This document shows, in pieces, positions 41,227-49,905 of a stretch of DNA of 64,000 nt. This stretch comes from Actinomadura violacea (lineage in GTDB: Bacteria > Actinomycetota > Actinomycetes > Streptosporangiales > Streptosporangiaceae). Location of the stretch: positions 1 to 64,000 of the forward strand of contig NZ_JAGEPF010000036.1 in NCBI RefSeq assembly GCF_017573465.1, in the 5' to 3' direction. Position 1 is the first letter of the stretch. Each line of letters starts with the position of its first letter. The notes under the pieces are model-generated. The model did no database searches. It was not told the DNA's origin and saw only the letters and a program-made list of their open reading frames with translations. Both the position numbers and the translations under genes were made by a program.

Positions 41227-42054
41227 GTGCACTCCCATGACGCAGACGGCGCGGCCGGGCGGGCAGGCGGATCCGACCCCGGCACAGGTCCCGACCCTGG
41301 CACAGGCCTTTCCGCGGGCGCAGAGCCCGACCGCGGGCCGGGCGGCTCCGGGCCGGGGGTCGCCCCACGCTATGTGATCGTCCTGGCGTTCCTGGCGGCG
41401 CTGTTCTACGCGTCGTTCTTCCTGGAGAACTGGCTGAGCCCCGACCTGGACGTCGTCAACGGCTACGTCAGCGAGCTGTCGGCCATCGACCAGCCCTTCC
41501 ACCTCGTCTACAGCGGCGGCGACCTGGTCACCGGGGTCCTGTCGATCATCGTGGCGCTCGGGGCGCTGCGGAAGCTGTCGCGCCGGCCGCTCGCCGTCGC
41601 CGGCTGGGCGTTCCTCGCCCTGTTCGGCGGCTGGGCGATCGGCGACGCCTCGTTCCCGCTGGACTGCGCGCCGAACCTGGAGACCTGGTGCGCCCTGCGG
41701 GAGCGCTCCGGGCACGTCTCGTTCTCGCACGAGTTCCACTCCGTCACCAGCACCGTCGTGATCACCTGCGGGGTGATCGCGCTGTTCCTGCTGTCGCTGG
41801 CCGCGCGCCGCTACGGGTGGTGGCCCCTGCTCGCCCGCTGGGGCTGGGTGGTCGCCGCGGCCGAGAGCGTGTTCGCGCTGAGCACGCTGCTCGCGATGTA
41901 CCTGGGCCGCTGGCTCGGCATCATCCAGCGCGTGCAGATCTCCGTCCTGTGCGCGGGGCTGCTGCTGATCGCCTTCGCGCTCTACGCCGACCGCCGTAAC
42001 GCCGGGCGCGTCCCGGCGTCCCCGCCACCGCTACGGGAGAAGACGCCCCTATGA
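41227..42054 (+). CDS. DUF998 family membrane protein
   Basis: The 275-residue protein has a Gly/Pro/Asp-rich cytoplasmic N-terminus of about 45 residues, then six predicted membrane helices in the DUF998 pattern. Marks are YVIVLAFLAALFYASFFLE, VNGYVSELSAIDQPFHLVYS, GGWAIGDASFPLDCAPNLE and HEFHSVTSTVVITCGVIALF. The extracellular loops hold Cys and acidic residues. GTG 41227 is chosen because AAGGGG lies 6 bases upstream; upstream extension is antisense to other DNA. DUF998 has no assigned function. Its stop overlaps the hydrolase start (ATGA), so both are made together. Confidence 0.82.
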   Translation: MHSHDADGAAGRAGGSDPGTGPDPGTGLSAGAEPDRGPGGSGPGVAPRYVIVLAFLAALFYASFFLENWLSPDLDVVNGYVSELSAIDQPFHLVYSGGDLVTGVLSIIVALGALRKLSRRPLAVAGWAFLALFGGWAIGDASFPLDCAPNLETWCALRERSGHVSFSHEFHSVTSTVVITCGVIALFLLSLAARRYGWWPLLARWGWVVAAAESVFALSTLLAMYLGRWLGIIQRVQISVLCAGLLLIAFALYADRRNAGRVPASPPPLREKTPL

Positions 42055-42959
42055 GCGAGCCCATGAGCGCCCCCGCCAGCGCCGGCGGAGACGCCGCCGG
42101 CGAGATCGTGAACGCCGGCCGCGAGCAGGTCCACGTGGTCGAGGAGGGGCCAGCGGACGGCCCGCCGCTGCTGCTCAGCTCCGGCCTCGGCGGCGCCTGG
42201 TTCGACTGGCGGCCCAGCGTCGACCTGCTGCGCGACCGCAACCGGGTGATCGCCTTCGACCGTCCCGGGCTCGGCCTCAGCCCCGCCGCGATCGCCGCGC
42301 CGACGCTGCGCCGCGAGGCCGCGATCCTCGCGGCGCTCGCCGAACGGGCCGGCCGGCCGGTGATCGCCGTCGGGCACTCCATGGCCGGGTTCCACGTCGA
42401 GGCGCTCGCCCGGCTCCGCCCGGACCTCGTGCGCGGCCTCGTCCTGGTCGATCCGAGCTACGAGCCGGACCCGCACGCGTTCGTCCGGTTCGCGGCGCTC
42501 GCGACGCCGCTGGCGACCGCGGCCGGGGCCGTCCTCGCCGCGACGCGGCTGGCGAAGGTGCTCGGGCCGCTCGGCCGCCGCGAGGTCCTGAAGCGCACCA
42601 GCCGCCGCGACGAACCCGTCCCGGACCCGGTCGTCCGGTCGGTGTACGGGCGCGGGACCGTCCTCGGGACGGTCATCGCCGAGGACGCCGCGTACCGCGA
42701 GCAGGCCGCCGACCTGCTGCGGCTCCGCGAGCGCCGCCCGTTCCCGGCCGTCCCGCTGGTCGTGCTGACCGCGCTCGGCGACGTCAGGGGCGAGGACAAG
42801 AAGCGCGCCTGGTCCGAAGGGCACGCACGGCTGGCGAAGATGACGCCGTACGGCGGCCAGGTCGATCTGCCGGACTCGCGGCACATGGTCCAGCTCGACC
42901 GGCCGGACGCCGTCGCCGACGCGGTCGCGGAGGTGCTGCGGGCGGAGGAGACGGTATGA
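42051..42959 (+). CDS. Alpha/beta hydrolase
   Basis: The 302-residue protein has the alpha/beta hydrolase fold: LLLSSGLGGAWFDW (oxyanion region, about 40-53), VIAFDRPGLGLSP near 66-78, and the nucleophile elbow GHSMAG near 108 with the active Ser. The acid is probably in VLTALGDVRGED near 245, and the His of DSRHMVQLDRPD near 283. No signal peptide is present. Substrate is unknown. It is coupled by 4-base overlaps to the DUF998 membrane protein and the downstream lipoprotein, so the three probably act on one envelope or lipid target. Confidence 0.88.
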   Translation: MSEPMSAPASAGGDAAGEIVNAGREQVHVVEEGPADGPPLLLSSGLGGAWFDWRPSVDLLRDRNRVIAFDRPGLGLSPAAIAAPTLRREAAILAALAERAGRPVIAVGHSMAGFHVEALARLRPDLVRGLVLVDPSYEPDPHAFVRFAALATPLATAAGAVLAATRLAKVLGPLGRREVLKRTSRRDEPVPDPVVRSVYGRGTVLGTVIAEDAAYREQAADLLRLRERRPFPAVPLVVLTALGDVRGEDKKRAWSEGHARLAKMTPYGGQVDLPDSRHMVQLDRPDAVADAVAEVLRAEETV

Positions 42960-43309
42960 GGTTCGTGCAGGCCCTGGTCCTGGCGGTGGTGCTGGCCGCG
43001 GGCGTGTCCGGGTGCAAGGTGATGCAGCGGATCTCCGAGGAGTCCTACCGCAACGCCGTCACCGACGGCGTCTCGGCGGAACTGAAGAAGCGCGGCATCC
43101 GGCTGAAGGCCCGCCCGTCCTGCAAGACGCCGAAGACGGGCGGCACCGTGCGGGTGTCGTGCACCGCGCGGACGAAGGACGGCCGGCCCGTCGTGGTGGC
43201 CGGCACCGCCCGCAACGCCGACGGCGCCCGCCCGGTCGAGGACTACACCGTCACCGTCGCGGGGCGCCGCGTCCTGGAGCAGGGCTGCCTCGGCCTCGGC
43301 TGCTCCTGA
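42956..43309 (+). CDS. Small DUF4333-like lipoprotein, 117 aa
   Basis: Residues 1-20 form a lipoprotein signal (VQALVLAVVLAAGVSGC, lipobox AGVSGC), so the mature protein is anchored outside the cell. It is a compact domain with RPSCKTPKTGGTVRVSCTAR and a C-terminal RVLEQGCLGLGC; paired cysteines suggest disulfides. It resembles DUF4333 domains, whose function is unknown. Its start overlaps the hydrolase stop (ATGA). A convergent paralogue of similar layout lies at 43341-43739. Confidence 0.8.
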   Translation: MRFVQALVLAVVLAAGVSGCKVMQRISEESYRNAVTDGVSAELKKRGIRLKARPSCKTPKTGGTVRVSCTARTKDGRPVVVAGTARNADGARPVEDYTVTVAGRRVLEQGCLGLGCS

Positions 43310-43340
43310 CCGCGCGGCGGCGCAGCCCTACGGCGCCGTC

Positions 43341-43739
43341 CTAGCCGGTCTTCTTGTGGCAGGACGCGCCCAGGCACTGCGCGTTCTCCACGACGGGGCG
43401 GCCGTCCACGAGGATCGTGAAGTAGTTCCTCTTCGACGACTCCTCGCCGCTGCCGAGCACCCTGACCTGCTTGTTGTCGGCGGTCGTGCCACTGCAGGAC
43501 ACTCGCATCCGCTGCTTGGTCCAGCCGGGCAGGTCCTCGCACTTCAGCGGCGACTGCAGGGACAGCCCGCGGACGGTCAGCTCGTCGGCGGCCTTCGCCG
43601 GCAGCGCCTTGCGCAGCGCCGCCTGCGTCTTGTAGCTCAGGTCGCCGCCCGAGGTCACCAGCAGCCACGCGGCGCCGCCCGCGACCACCAGGACGAGGAG
43701 CACGGCGGAGCCGAGAAGCAGGGCCTTCTTGCGATTCAT
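43341..43739 (-). CDS. DUF4333-like membrane-anchored protein, 132 aa
   Basis: The N-terminus has a basic start (MNRKKALLLG) and one membrane helix at about 7-29, followed by an extracellular domain. That domain carries KCEDLPGWTKQRMRVSCSGT and a C-terminal VVENAQCLGASC, which match SCKTPKTGGTVRVSC and EQGCLGLGC of the lipoprotein at 42956-43309. The two are therefore convergent paralogues; one is lipid-anchored, the other membrane-anchored. ATG 43739 is preferred to GTG 43751 because GGAAATGG precedes it. The 31 bases between the stops hold no strong terminator. Role unknown. Confidence 0.78.
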   Translation of the reverse strand: MNRKKALLLGSAVLLVLVVAGGAAWLLVTSGGDLSYKTQAALRKALPAKAADELTVRGLSLQSPLKCEDLPGWTKQRMRVSCSGTTADNKQVRVLGSGEESSKRNYFTILVDGRPVVENAQCLGASCHKKTG

Positions 43740-43994
43740 CACCATTTCCACGTCCGGTACATCACCGTCCGTACTGGATCACATGCACTGAGTGCCGGAC
43801 TTTTCCCTGATCATGCGGATTCGTTGCCCGGCTGCGCGGGCCGCCGGCCCACCCGGACGCCCGGCCCGCGCGGGCACGTGAGGCTCGCCACCTCCCGGCC
43901 GGCACCGCCAAGGCATCCGAACCGAGGACTTACCATGCGATGAGCTGCGCGTCTCGCGGGCGCCTCATCTCCCTCACCCCTCCTGGAGCGACCC

Positions 43995-45272
43995 ATGACC
44001 GGTCAAGGCGAGCCGCCGCGCCCGCCCCGCCGGCCGGCGACGGTGCGGCCGCTGCCGATCGCGGTCGACACGATGGGCGGCGACCACGCGCCCGGGGAGA
44101 TCATCGAGGGCGCGGTGGACGCGGTCCGCGACCACGGCGTGCGGGTGGTGCTGGTCGGGCAGGCGCCGCGGATCCAGCGCGAGCTGGACCGGCACGGCTT
44201 CGCCGGGAAGATCCCGATCGTGCACGCCGACGAGGCCCTCGACATGGGCGAGGGCGCGCTCGCGAGCTGGCGCAAGCCGAAGTCCTCGATCGCGATCGCC
44301 TGCCACCTGATCAAGCAAGGCCGGGCGTCGGCGCTGGTGTCGGCGGGCAGCACCGCCGGGGTCGTCGCGACGGCCCGGCTGCGGCTGAAGGGCCAGCAGG
44401 GCGTGATGCGGCCCGCGATCGCGGTGGCGCTGCCGACGACGCCGCGTCCGACGATCCTGCTGGACGCGGGCGCGACGGTGGACGTCAAGCCGGAGGGGCT
44501 CGTGCAGTTCGCCGCGCTCGGCACCGCGTACGCGCAGATCCTGCTGGGCGTCGAGCGGCCGAGCGTCGGGCTGCTGACGATCGGGTCCGAGCCGGGCAAG
44601 GGCAACAAGGTCACCAAGCGGGCCCACGAGCTGCTGTCGGGCGGCAGCCACGGCATCGAGTTCGCCGGGAACGTGGAGGGCCACGACCTGCTGCGCGGCG
44701 CGGTGAACGTGGTCGTGACCGACGGCTTCACCGGCAACGTCGCGCTCAAGACCATGGAGGGGACGATCCGGACCGCGTTCGCGGAGATCCGGACCGCGAT
44801 GACCGCGAGCGCGCCCGCGCGGGTCGGCGCGCTGCTGCAGCGGCGGCGGCTGCTGGAGCTGCGCGAGCGCCTCGACCCCGACACCTACGGCGGGGGCGTG
44901 CTGCTCGGCCTGAACGGGACGGTCGTGATCGCGCACGGGGCGTCGCACGCCCGCGCGATCGCCTCGGCGTGCGAGCTGGCGCACCGGCTGGCGGCCGGGC
45001 GGATCGTGGAGCGGATCCGCGAGCAGGTCGCGGCGACGCGGACGTCCCGGTTCGGCCGGTGGACGCACGGCGAGCGCGACTCCCAGGACAAGGCGGACAG
45101 GGCCCCGCGGCCGCACGAGCGGCCCGCGGAGGCACCGAAGCCCGCGGAACCGGCCCCGGACGCCCCGGCGCCCGCCGCGGAGCGCAACACGGAACGCGCT
45201 GCGGAGCGCACCGCCGAACGCACCGCGGAGCACGCCGCGCCGGAGCGGACCGAGCCGCCCGCCCCGACATAG
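43995..45272 (+). CDS. plsX: Phosphate acyltransferase PlsX with repeat-rich C-terminal tail
   Basis: The 425-residue protein converts acyl-ACP to acyl-phosphate for phospholipid synthesis. PlsX marks include PIAVDTMGGDHAPGEIIEG near 21, VSAGSTAGVVATARLRLKG near 117, and GNVEGHDLLRGAVNVVVTDG with FTGNVALKTMEGTI near 225-260. PlsX usually ends near residue 340; here about 75 extra residues follow, rich in Pro, Ala, Glu and Arg with AERTAERTAEHAA repeats, likely disordered. ATG 43995 follows GGAG with 7 bases spacing. plsX is often next to rnc or fab genes in Gram-positives; here it stands alone before a broken P-type ATPase. Confidence 0.9.
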   Translation: MTGQGEPPRPPRRPATVRPLPIAVDTMGGDHAPGEIIEGAVDAVRDHGVRVVLVGQAPRIQRELDRHGFAGKIPIVHADEALDMGEGALASWRKPKSSIAIACHLIKQGRASALVSAGSTAGVVATARLRLKGQQGVMRPAIAVALPTTPRPTILLDAGATVDVKPEGLVQFAALGTAYAQILLGVERPSVGLLTIGSEPGKGNKVTKRAHELLSGGSHGIEFAGNVEGHDLLRGAVNVVVTDGFTGNVALKTMEGTIRTAFAEIRTAMTASAPARVGALLQRRRLLELRERLDPDTYGGGVLLGLNGTVVIAHGASHARAIASACELAHRLAAGRIVERIREQVAATRTSRFGRWTHGERDSQDKADRAPRPHERPAEAPKPAEPAPDAPAPAAERNTERAAERTAERTAEHAAPERTEPPAPT

Positions 45273-45300
45273 TCCCGGACGGTCCGGGGAGATCGCCCGT

Positions 45301-46748
45301 GTGAACGGGGTGCCGGCGCCGGCCGGGCGGGGCCTCACGGACGCCGAGGTGCGCGACCGCGTCGCGGCGGGCCGCACCAACGACGTCCCGCGCCGCTCCA
45401 GCCGGTCCGTGCCGGAGATCGTCCGCGCGAACGTGCTGACCCGGTTCAACGCGCTGATCGGCTCGCTGCTGGTGCTCGTGCTGGTCTTCGGGCAGTGGCA
45501 GGACGGGCTGTTCGGGCTGATCATCGTGGCGAACTCGGCGATCGGGGTCGTGCGGGAGCTGCGCGCCAAGCGGACCCTGGACCGGCTCGCGGTGGTCGGC
45601 GAGACGCCCGTGCGGGGGCGGCGGGACGGCGCCGTCCGCGAGGTCGCGCAGCAGGACGTCGTGCTGGACGACCTGATCGTGCTCAGGTCCGGGGACCGGA
45701 TCGTCGTGGACCGCGGCGTGGTGTCCTCCGACGGCCTGGAGGTCGACGAGTCGCTGCTGACCGGGGAGGCCGACGCGGTCCGCAAGGCGGCCGGGGCGAA
45801 CGTGCGGTCGGGCGGCTTCGTGGTGGCGGGCGGCGGCGCGTTCACCGCCGCGAAGGTCGGCCGGGACGCCTACGCGGCGCGGCTGGTGGAGGAGGCGAGC
45901 CGGTTCTCGCTGGCGCGCTCGGAGCTGATGGCGGGCATCAACGCGTTCCTCAAGTACGTGACCTGGCTGATCGTCCCGGCCGCGGTCCTGCTGTTCGTCA
46001 GCCAGTTCTCCGCCGCCCGGAGCGCCTCCGAGGCGGTGGTCGGCGCGGTCGCGGGCGTCGTGACGATGATCCCCGAGGGACTCGTGCTGATGACCAGCAT
46101 CGCGTTCGCGGTCGGGGTCGTCCGGCTCGGGCGGCGGCGCTGCCTGGTCCAGGAGCTGCCCGCGATCGAGGGCCTGGCCAGGGTGGCACCAAGACCGTGT
46201 GCTCGATCATCCTGGTGGTGCTCGTCGGGCTCGCGCACGTCCGGTTCCCGTTCCTGCCCCGGCACCTGACGCTGATCAGCTCGCTGACCATCGGCGTCCC
46301 CGCGTTCTTCCTCGCGCTCGCGCCGAACACCGAGCGGGCCCGCCCCGGCTTCGTGCCGCGCGTCCTCCGGTTCGCGATACCGGCCGGGATCGCCTGCGGC
46401 GGCACCACCTTCGCCGGCTACTACCTGGCGACCGAGCGGCCGACCGGCGGGTTCGCCGACGACAGCACGACCGCCTCCCTTGCGCTGTTCGTCCTCACTT
46501 TGTGGGTGCTGGTGCTGATCGCGCGGCCGTGGAACTGGTGGCGGCTCGGCCTCGTCGCGGCGATGGGCGCCGCGTTCGCCATCGTCCTCGGCGTCCCGCC
46601 GCTGCGCCGGTTCTTCGCGCTGCGGACCGCCGACACGCGCAACGACGCCGTCGCGCTGGCGATCGCCGTCGCCGCCGCAGCGCTGCTCACCGTCGTCCTC
46701 CGGTACGTCCCCGCCGTCACCGCGAAACTCGGCCGCGGCAAGGCGTGA
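45301..46748 (+). pseudogene. Cation-transporting P-type ATPase broken by internal deletion and frameshift
   Basis: The first frame (45301 to about 46185) encodes the N-terminus, four membrane helices and the actuator domain, including VDESLLTGEAD, as in CtpE-like P-type ATPases. It stops matching the family right after LPAIEGLARV, where DKTGT should follow. From about 46186 the match continues in the next frame (TKTVCSIILVVLVGLAHVRF to the end), the C-terminal membrane domain. About 300 codons that carry the phosphorylation site and nucleotide domain are missing, and the halves are out of frame, so no working pump can be made. The first frame would end after 323 residues at 46269. An assembly error is a possible alternative. 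Confidence 0.82.
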
Positions 46749-46800
46749 CGCGCCGTCCCGCACCGCCGGAAACCCGTGCCATGCGGTGCGCGCGCGCCGA

Positions 46801-46812
46801 TAACCTTGGAAC
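46801..46812 (+). promoter_or_regulatory. -10 box TAACCT with 6-base gap to ATG 46813 (leaderless)
   Basis: TAACCT at 46801-46806 followed by 6 bases and ATG of argS. No ribosome site is present and a -35 element is not recognisable. Confidence 0.5.
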
Positions 46813-48558
46813 ATGCCCGATCCGCAACTCGTACTCGCCGCCCGGGTCCAGGACGCCTTGAGCGCCGCCTTCGGACCGTCGTACGCGGACGCCGACCCGG
46901 TCATCCGGCCGTCGCAGTTCGCCGACCTTCAGGCCAACGTGGCGCTGCCGCTGGCCAAGAAGCTGGGCCGCAAGCCGCGAGACGTGGCCGACGAGATCGT
47001 CAAGCACCTCGACACCGCCGGCGTCGTGGCGGACGTGCAGGTCAGCGGCCCGGGCTTCATCAACCTGACGCTCAGCGACGACTGGATCGCCGGCGAGGCC
47101 CAGCGGGCCCTGCGGGACGACCGGCTCGGCGTCCCCGCCACCGGCGCGCCGCAGAAGGTCGTCGTCGAGTACTCCTCGCCGAACGTGGCGAAGGAGATGC
47201 ACGTCGGGCACCTGCGGACCACGATCGTCGGCGACGCGATCGCCCGCATCCTGGAGTTCCTCGGCCACCACGTCGTCCGCGACAACCACGTCGGCGACTG
47301 GGGCACCCCGTTCGGCATGCTGATCGAGCACCTGCTCGACCTCGGCGAGGACGCCGCCGCCCGTGGCGACTCCTCCGTCAGCGACCTCACCGCCTTCTAC
47401 CAGGCCGCCCGCGCGAAGTTCGACGGCGACGAGGAGTTCGCCGACCGGTCCCGGCGGCGCGTCGTCGCCCTCCAGGCGGGCGACCCCGAGACGCTGCGGC
47501 TCTGGAACGTCCTCGTGGACGTGTCCAAGAAGTACTTCAACCACGTCTACGGGCTGCTCGGCGTCACCCTCACCGACGACGACATCAAGGGCGAGAGCTT
47601 CTACAACGACCTGCTCGCCCCCACCGTCCAGGAGCTGGAGGACAAGGGCATCGCGGTGATCAGCGACGGGGCGCTGTGCGCGTTCCCGCCCGGCTTCACC
47701 GGCCGCGAGGGCGAGCCCCTCCCGGTGATCATCCGCAAGAGCGACGGCGGCTACAACTACTCCACCACCGACCTCGCCACGATCCGGTACCGGGTCGACA
47801 CCGAGCACGTCGACCGGATGGTCTACATCGTCGGCACGCCGCAGTCGCTGCACTTCCAGATGGTCTTCGCGGTCGCGCGGATGGCCGGCTGGCTGGGCGA
47901 CGAGGTGAGCGCCGAGCACGCGCAGATCGGCAACGTCCTCGGCACCGACGGCAAGATCCTGCGGACCCGCGCCGGCGGCACCGTCAAGCTCGCCGAACTC
48001 CTCGACGAGGCCGTCGAGCGCGCCGGCGCCGTCTACGACGAGGTCCAGCACGACGAGTCGTTCGACGACGCCACCCGCGCCGCGATCGTCCGCGACGTCG
48101 GCATCGGCGCGGTCAAGTACGCCGACCTGTCCGTCGCGCGCGACAGCGAGTACGTCTTCGACTTCGACCGGATGATCTCGTTCAACGGCAAGACCGGCCC
48201 GTACCTGCAGTACGCCGCCGCGCGGATCCGGTCGATCTTCCGCAAGGGCGGCCTCGCCCCGGACGAGGCGGCCGGCCCGATCGTCCTCACCGAACCGGCC
48301 GAACGCGCCCTCGCCCTGCAGCTCCTCGGCTTCGGCGCCGCCCTGGAGCAGGCCGGCGCGACCGCCGAACCGCACCGGCTGGCGAGCTACGTCTACGCCG
48401 TCGCCGACGCCTACACGACCTTCCACGAGAACTGCCCGGTCCTGAAGGCCCCCGACGAGGCGACCAAGGCGTCCCGCCTGGCCCTGTGCGCCGTCACGCT
48501 GCGCACCCTCACCACCGGCCTCCACCTCCTCGGCGTCCCCACCCCGGAACGCATGTAG
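46813..48558 (+). CDS. argS: Arginyl-tRNA synthetase
   Basis: The 581-residue class I synthetase charges tRNA-Arg. The HIGH motif is HVGH within VAKEMHVGHLRTT near 130; RKSDGGYNYSTTDLATIRYR near 310 and QSLHFQMVFAVARMAGW near 345 follow. GKILRTRAGGTVKLAELLDE near 380 is the degenerate KMSKS region usual in ArgS. An N-terminal domain (about 1-105) recognises the tRNA elbow, and a C-terminal helical anticodon-binding domain ends the protein. The start is leaderless. It directly follows the broken P-type ATPase, and its stop lies 4 bases from that of the convergent oxidoreductase gene. Confidence 0.94.
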   Translation: MPDPQLVLAARVQDALSAAFGPSYADADPVIRPSQFADLQANVALPLAKKLGRKPRDVADEIVKHLDTAGVVADVQVSGPGFINLTLSDDWIAGEAQRALRDDRLGVPATGAPQKVVVEYSSPNVAKEMHVGHLRTTIVGDAIARILEFLGHHVVRDNHVGDWGTPFGMLIEHLLDLGEDAAARGDSSVSDLTAFYQAARAKFDGDEEFADRSRRRVVALQAGDPETLRLWNVLVDVSKKYFNHVYGLLGVTLTDDDIKGESFYNDLLAPTVQELEDKGIAVISDGALCAFPPGFTGREGEPLPVIIRKSDGGYNYSTTDLATIRYRVDTEHVDRMVYIVGTPQSLHFQMVFAVARMAGWLGDEVSAEHAQIGNVLGTDGKILRTRAGGTVKLAELLDEAVERAGAVYDEVQHDESFDDATRAAIVRDVGIGAVKYADLSVARDSEYVFDFDRMISFNGKTGPYLQYAAARIRSIFRKGGLAPDEAAGPIVLTEPAERALALQLLGFGAALEQAGATAEPHRLASYVYAVADAYTTFHENCPVLKAPDEATKASRLALCAVTLRTLTTGLHLLGVPTPERM

Positions 48559-48562
48559 GAGG

Positions 48563-49510
48563 TCAGCCCGCCGGGGCGGCCTCCGCCGGAGCCGCGTGCC
48601 CCGCCGGACCGGCCGGCCCGGCGGCGAGGCCCCGCCTCTCGCGGGCGGCCTGCTCGCGGACGGCGGGCACGACCTCCAGCGCGAACACCGGAAGCTGCTC
48701 CGGGGCGCCGCCGAACAGGAACGTGTCGACGCCGTGGCCCACGGCCAGCTCGGTCATCTCGTAGACCCACTGGCGCGGCGGGCCGTGCAGGAAGCCGCGC
48801 GAGTCCCGCGCGTCGATGGAGCCTTCGAGCAGGTACACGCGGCGGAGCTCGGACGGGCTGCGGCCCGAGCGGGCGGCGGCGTCGTCGAGGCGGCGCTGCC
48901 CGTCGGCGAGCCGCTTCGGCGGGACGAGCGACGACGGCGCGATCCAGCCGTCGGCGACGCGTCCCGCGAGGTCGAGGGCGCGCGGCCCCGTCACGCCGAA
49001 CCAGATCGCGATCTGGTGCGCGGGCACCGGACCGGCCTGCGCGGCCGCGAACCGGTGGTGCTCGCCCTGGAAGCGCAGCCCGTTCTGGTCGCTCCAGTGC
49101 AGCCGGATGATCTGCACCGCCTCCTCCAGGGAGCGGCGCGCGGCGGCGCCGTCGAGGCGGGGCCCGCCGTAGGCCTCGACGCCGTCCCAGGACGTGCCGG
49201 CGCCGAGTCCGAGCTCGACGCGGCCGCCACTCAAGGCGTCCATCGTCGCGAGCGCCTTGGCCAGCAGCGCGGGCGGCCGGAGCGGCAGGCACGCCACCGC
49301 GGGCAGCACCCGGATCCGGGTGGTGACGGCGAGCGCCGTCGCCATCAGCGTCAGCGCGTCGGCGGTGTCGCGCAGGTAAGGGCGGTCGCGGACGCCGAGC
49401 AGGTCGAGCCCGTACCGGTCCGCGTCCTGCGCGATGCGGACCAGCGGCGCGGACGCGTCCGGTGCCAGCGACAGGCCGAAGCGCAGCGCCCGCCGGGTCG
49501 GCTGGGTCAC
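48563..49510 (-). CDS. LLM class flavin (probably F420)-dependent oxidoreductase
   Basis: The 315-residue protein has the luciferase-like TIM barrel: RFGLSLAPDASAPLVRIAQD, TLMATALAVTTRIRVLPAVA near 60-80, GGRVELGLGAGTSWDGVEAY near 100, and DLAGRVADGWIAPS near 185. The GLGAGTSWDG and substrate pocket order match F420- or FMN-dependent members; which flavin is used is not certain. A Pro/Ala-rich tail of about 25 residues ends the protein. GTG 49510 overlaps the stop of the DUF2630 gene (GTGA), so both are co-translated. The reaction is unknown. Confidence 0.86.
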   Translation of the reverse strand: MTQPTRRALRFGLSLAPDASAPLVRIAQDADRYGLDLLGVRDRPYLRDTADALTLMATALAVTTRIRVLPAVACLPLRPPALLAKALATMDALSGGRVELGLGAGTSWDGVEAYGGPRLDGAAARRSLEEAVQIIRLHWSDQNGLRFQGEHHRFAAAQAGPVPAHQIAIWFGVTGPRALDLAGRVADGWIAPSSLVPPKRLADGQRRLDDAAARSGRSPSELRRVYLLEGSIDARDSRGFLHGPPRQWVYEMTELAVGHGVDTFLFGGAPEQLPVFALEVVPAVREQAARERRGLAAGPAGPAGHAAPAEAAPAG

Positions 49511-49758
49511 TGCAGGTACCCCTCGACCTCGTCCGGCGGGCGGACATGGGAGTCCGCTTCGCCGGGGCCCTCGCCCGCGTCGATCCGGGCGCGGCGGCGG
49601 CGCAGCAGGTCCCAGCACTGGTCGAGGGCGACCTCGAGGTCCTCCAGCCGCCGGTGCTCCTCGTCGCGGTCCAGGTCGCCGTGCTGGTAGCGGTCGCGCA
49701 GCCGCTGCTCCTCACCGACGTACTCGTCGATGCGCGCCAGGATGTCCTTCTCGTCCAA
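49507..49758 (-). CDS. DUF2630 family protein, 83 aa
   Basis: Small charged helical protein with the family features EKDILARIDEYVGEEQRLRD, DRDEEHRRLEDLEVALDQCW and WDLLRRRRARIDAGE, ending in VEGYLQ. It starts at TTG 49758 after GGGAGGG, and its stop overlaps the oxidoreductase GTG by 4 bases. Function is unknown; the long helices suggest a coiled coil. Unusually for this family, it is coupled to a flavin enzyme gene. Confidence 0.85.
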   Translation of the reverse strand: MDEKDILARIDEYVGEEQRLRDRYQHGDLDRDEEHRRLEDLEVALDQCWDLLRRRRARIDAGEGPGEADSHVRPPDEVEGYLQ

Positions 49759-49905
49759 TGGGCCCTCCCGTGAGGCCGCCGTGCTGGTCCACCGGCCGCC
49801 GGCTCCGCCCGCGCCCGTGCTCCGACGGCCCCGCCCGCCGGCCGCCGCCGTCATCATCGGGCTGCCGCCGTCACCGGGCAGGGCGCCGTGCCGGGCGCCG
49901 GCGGG

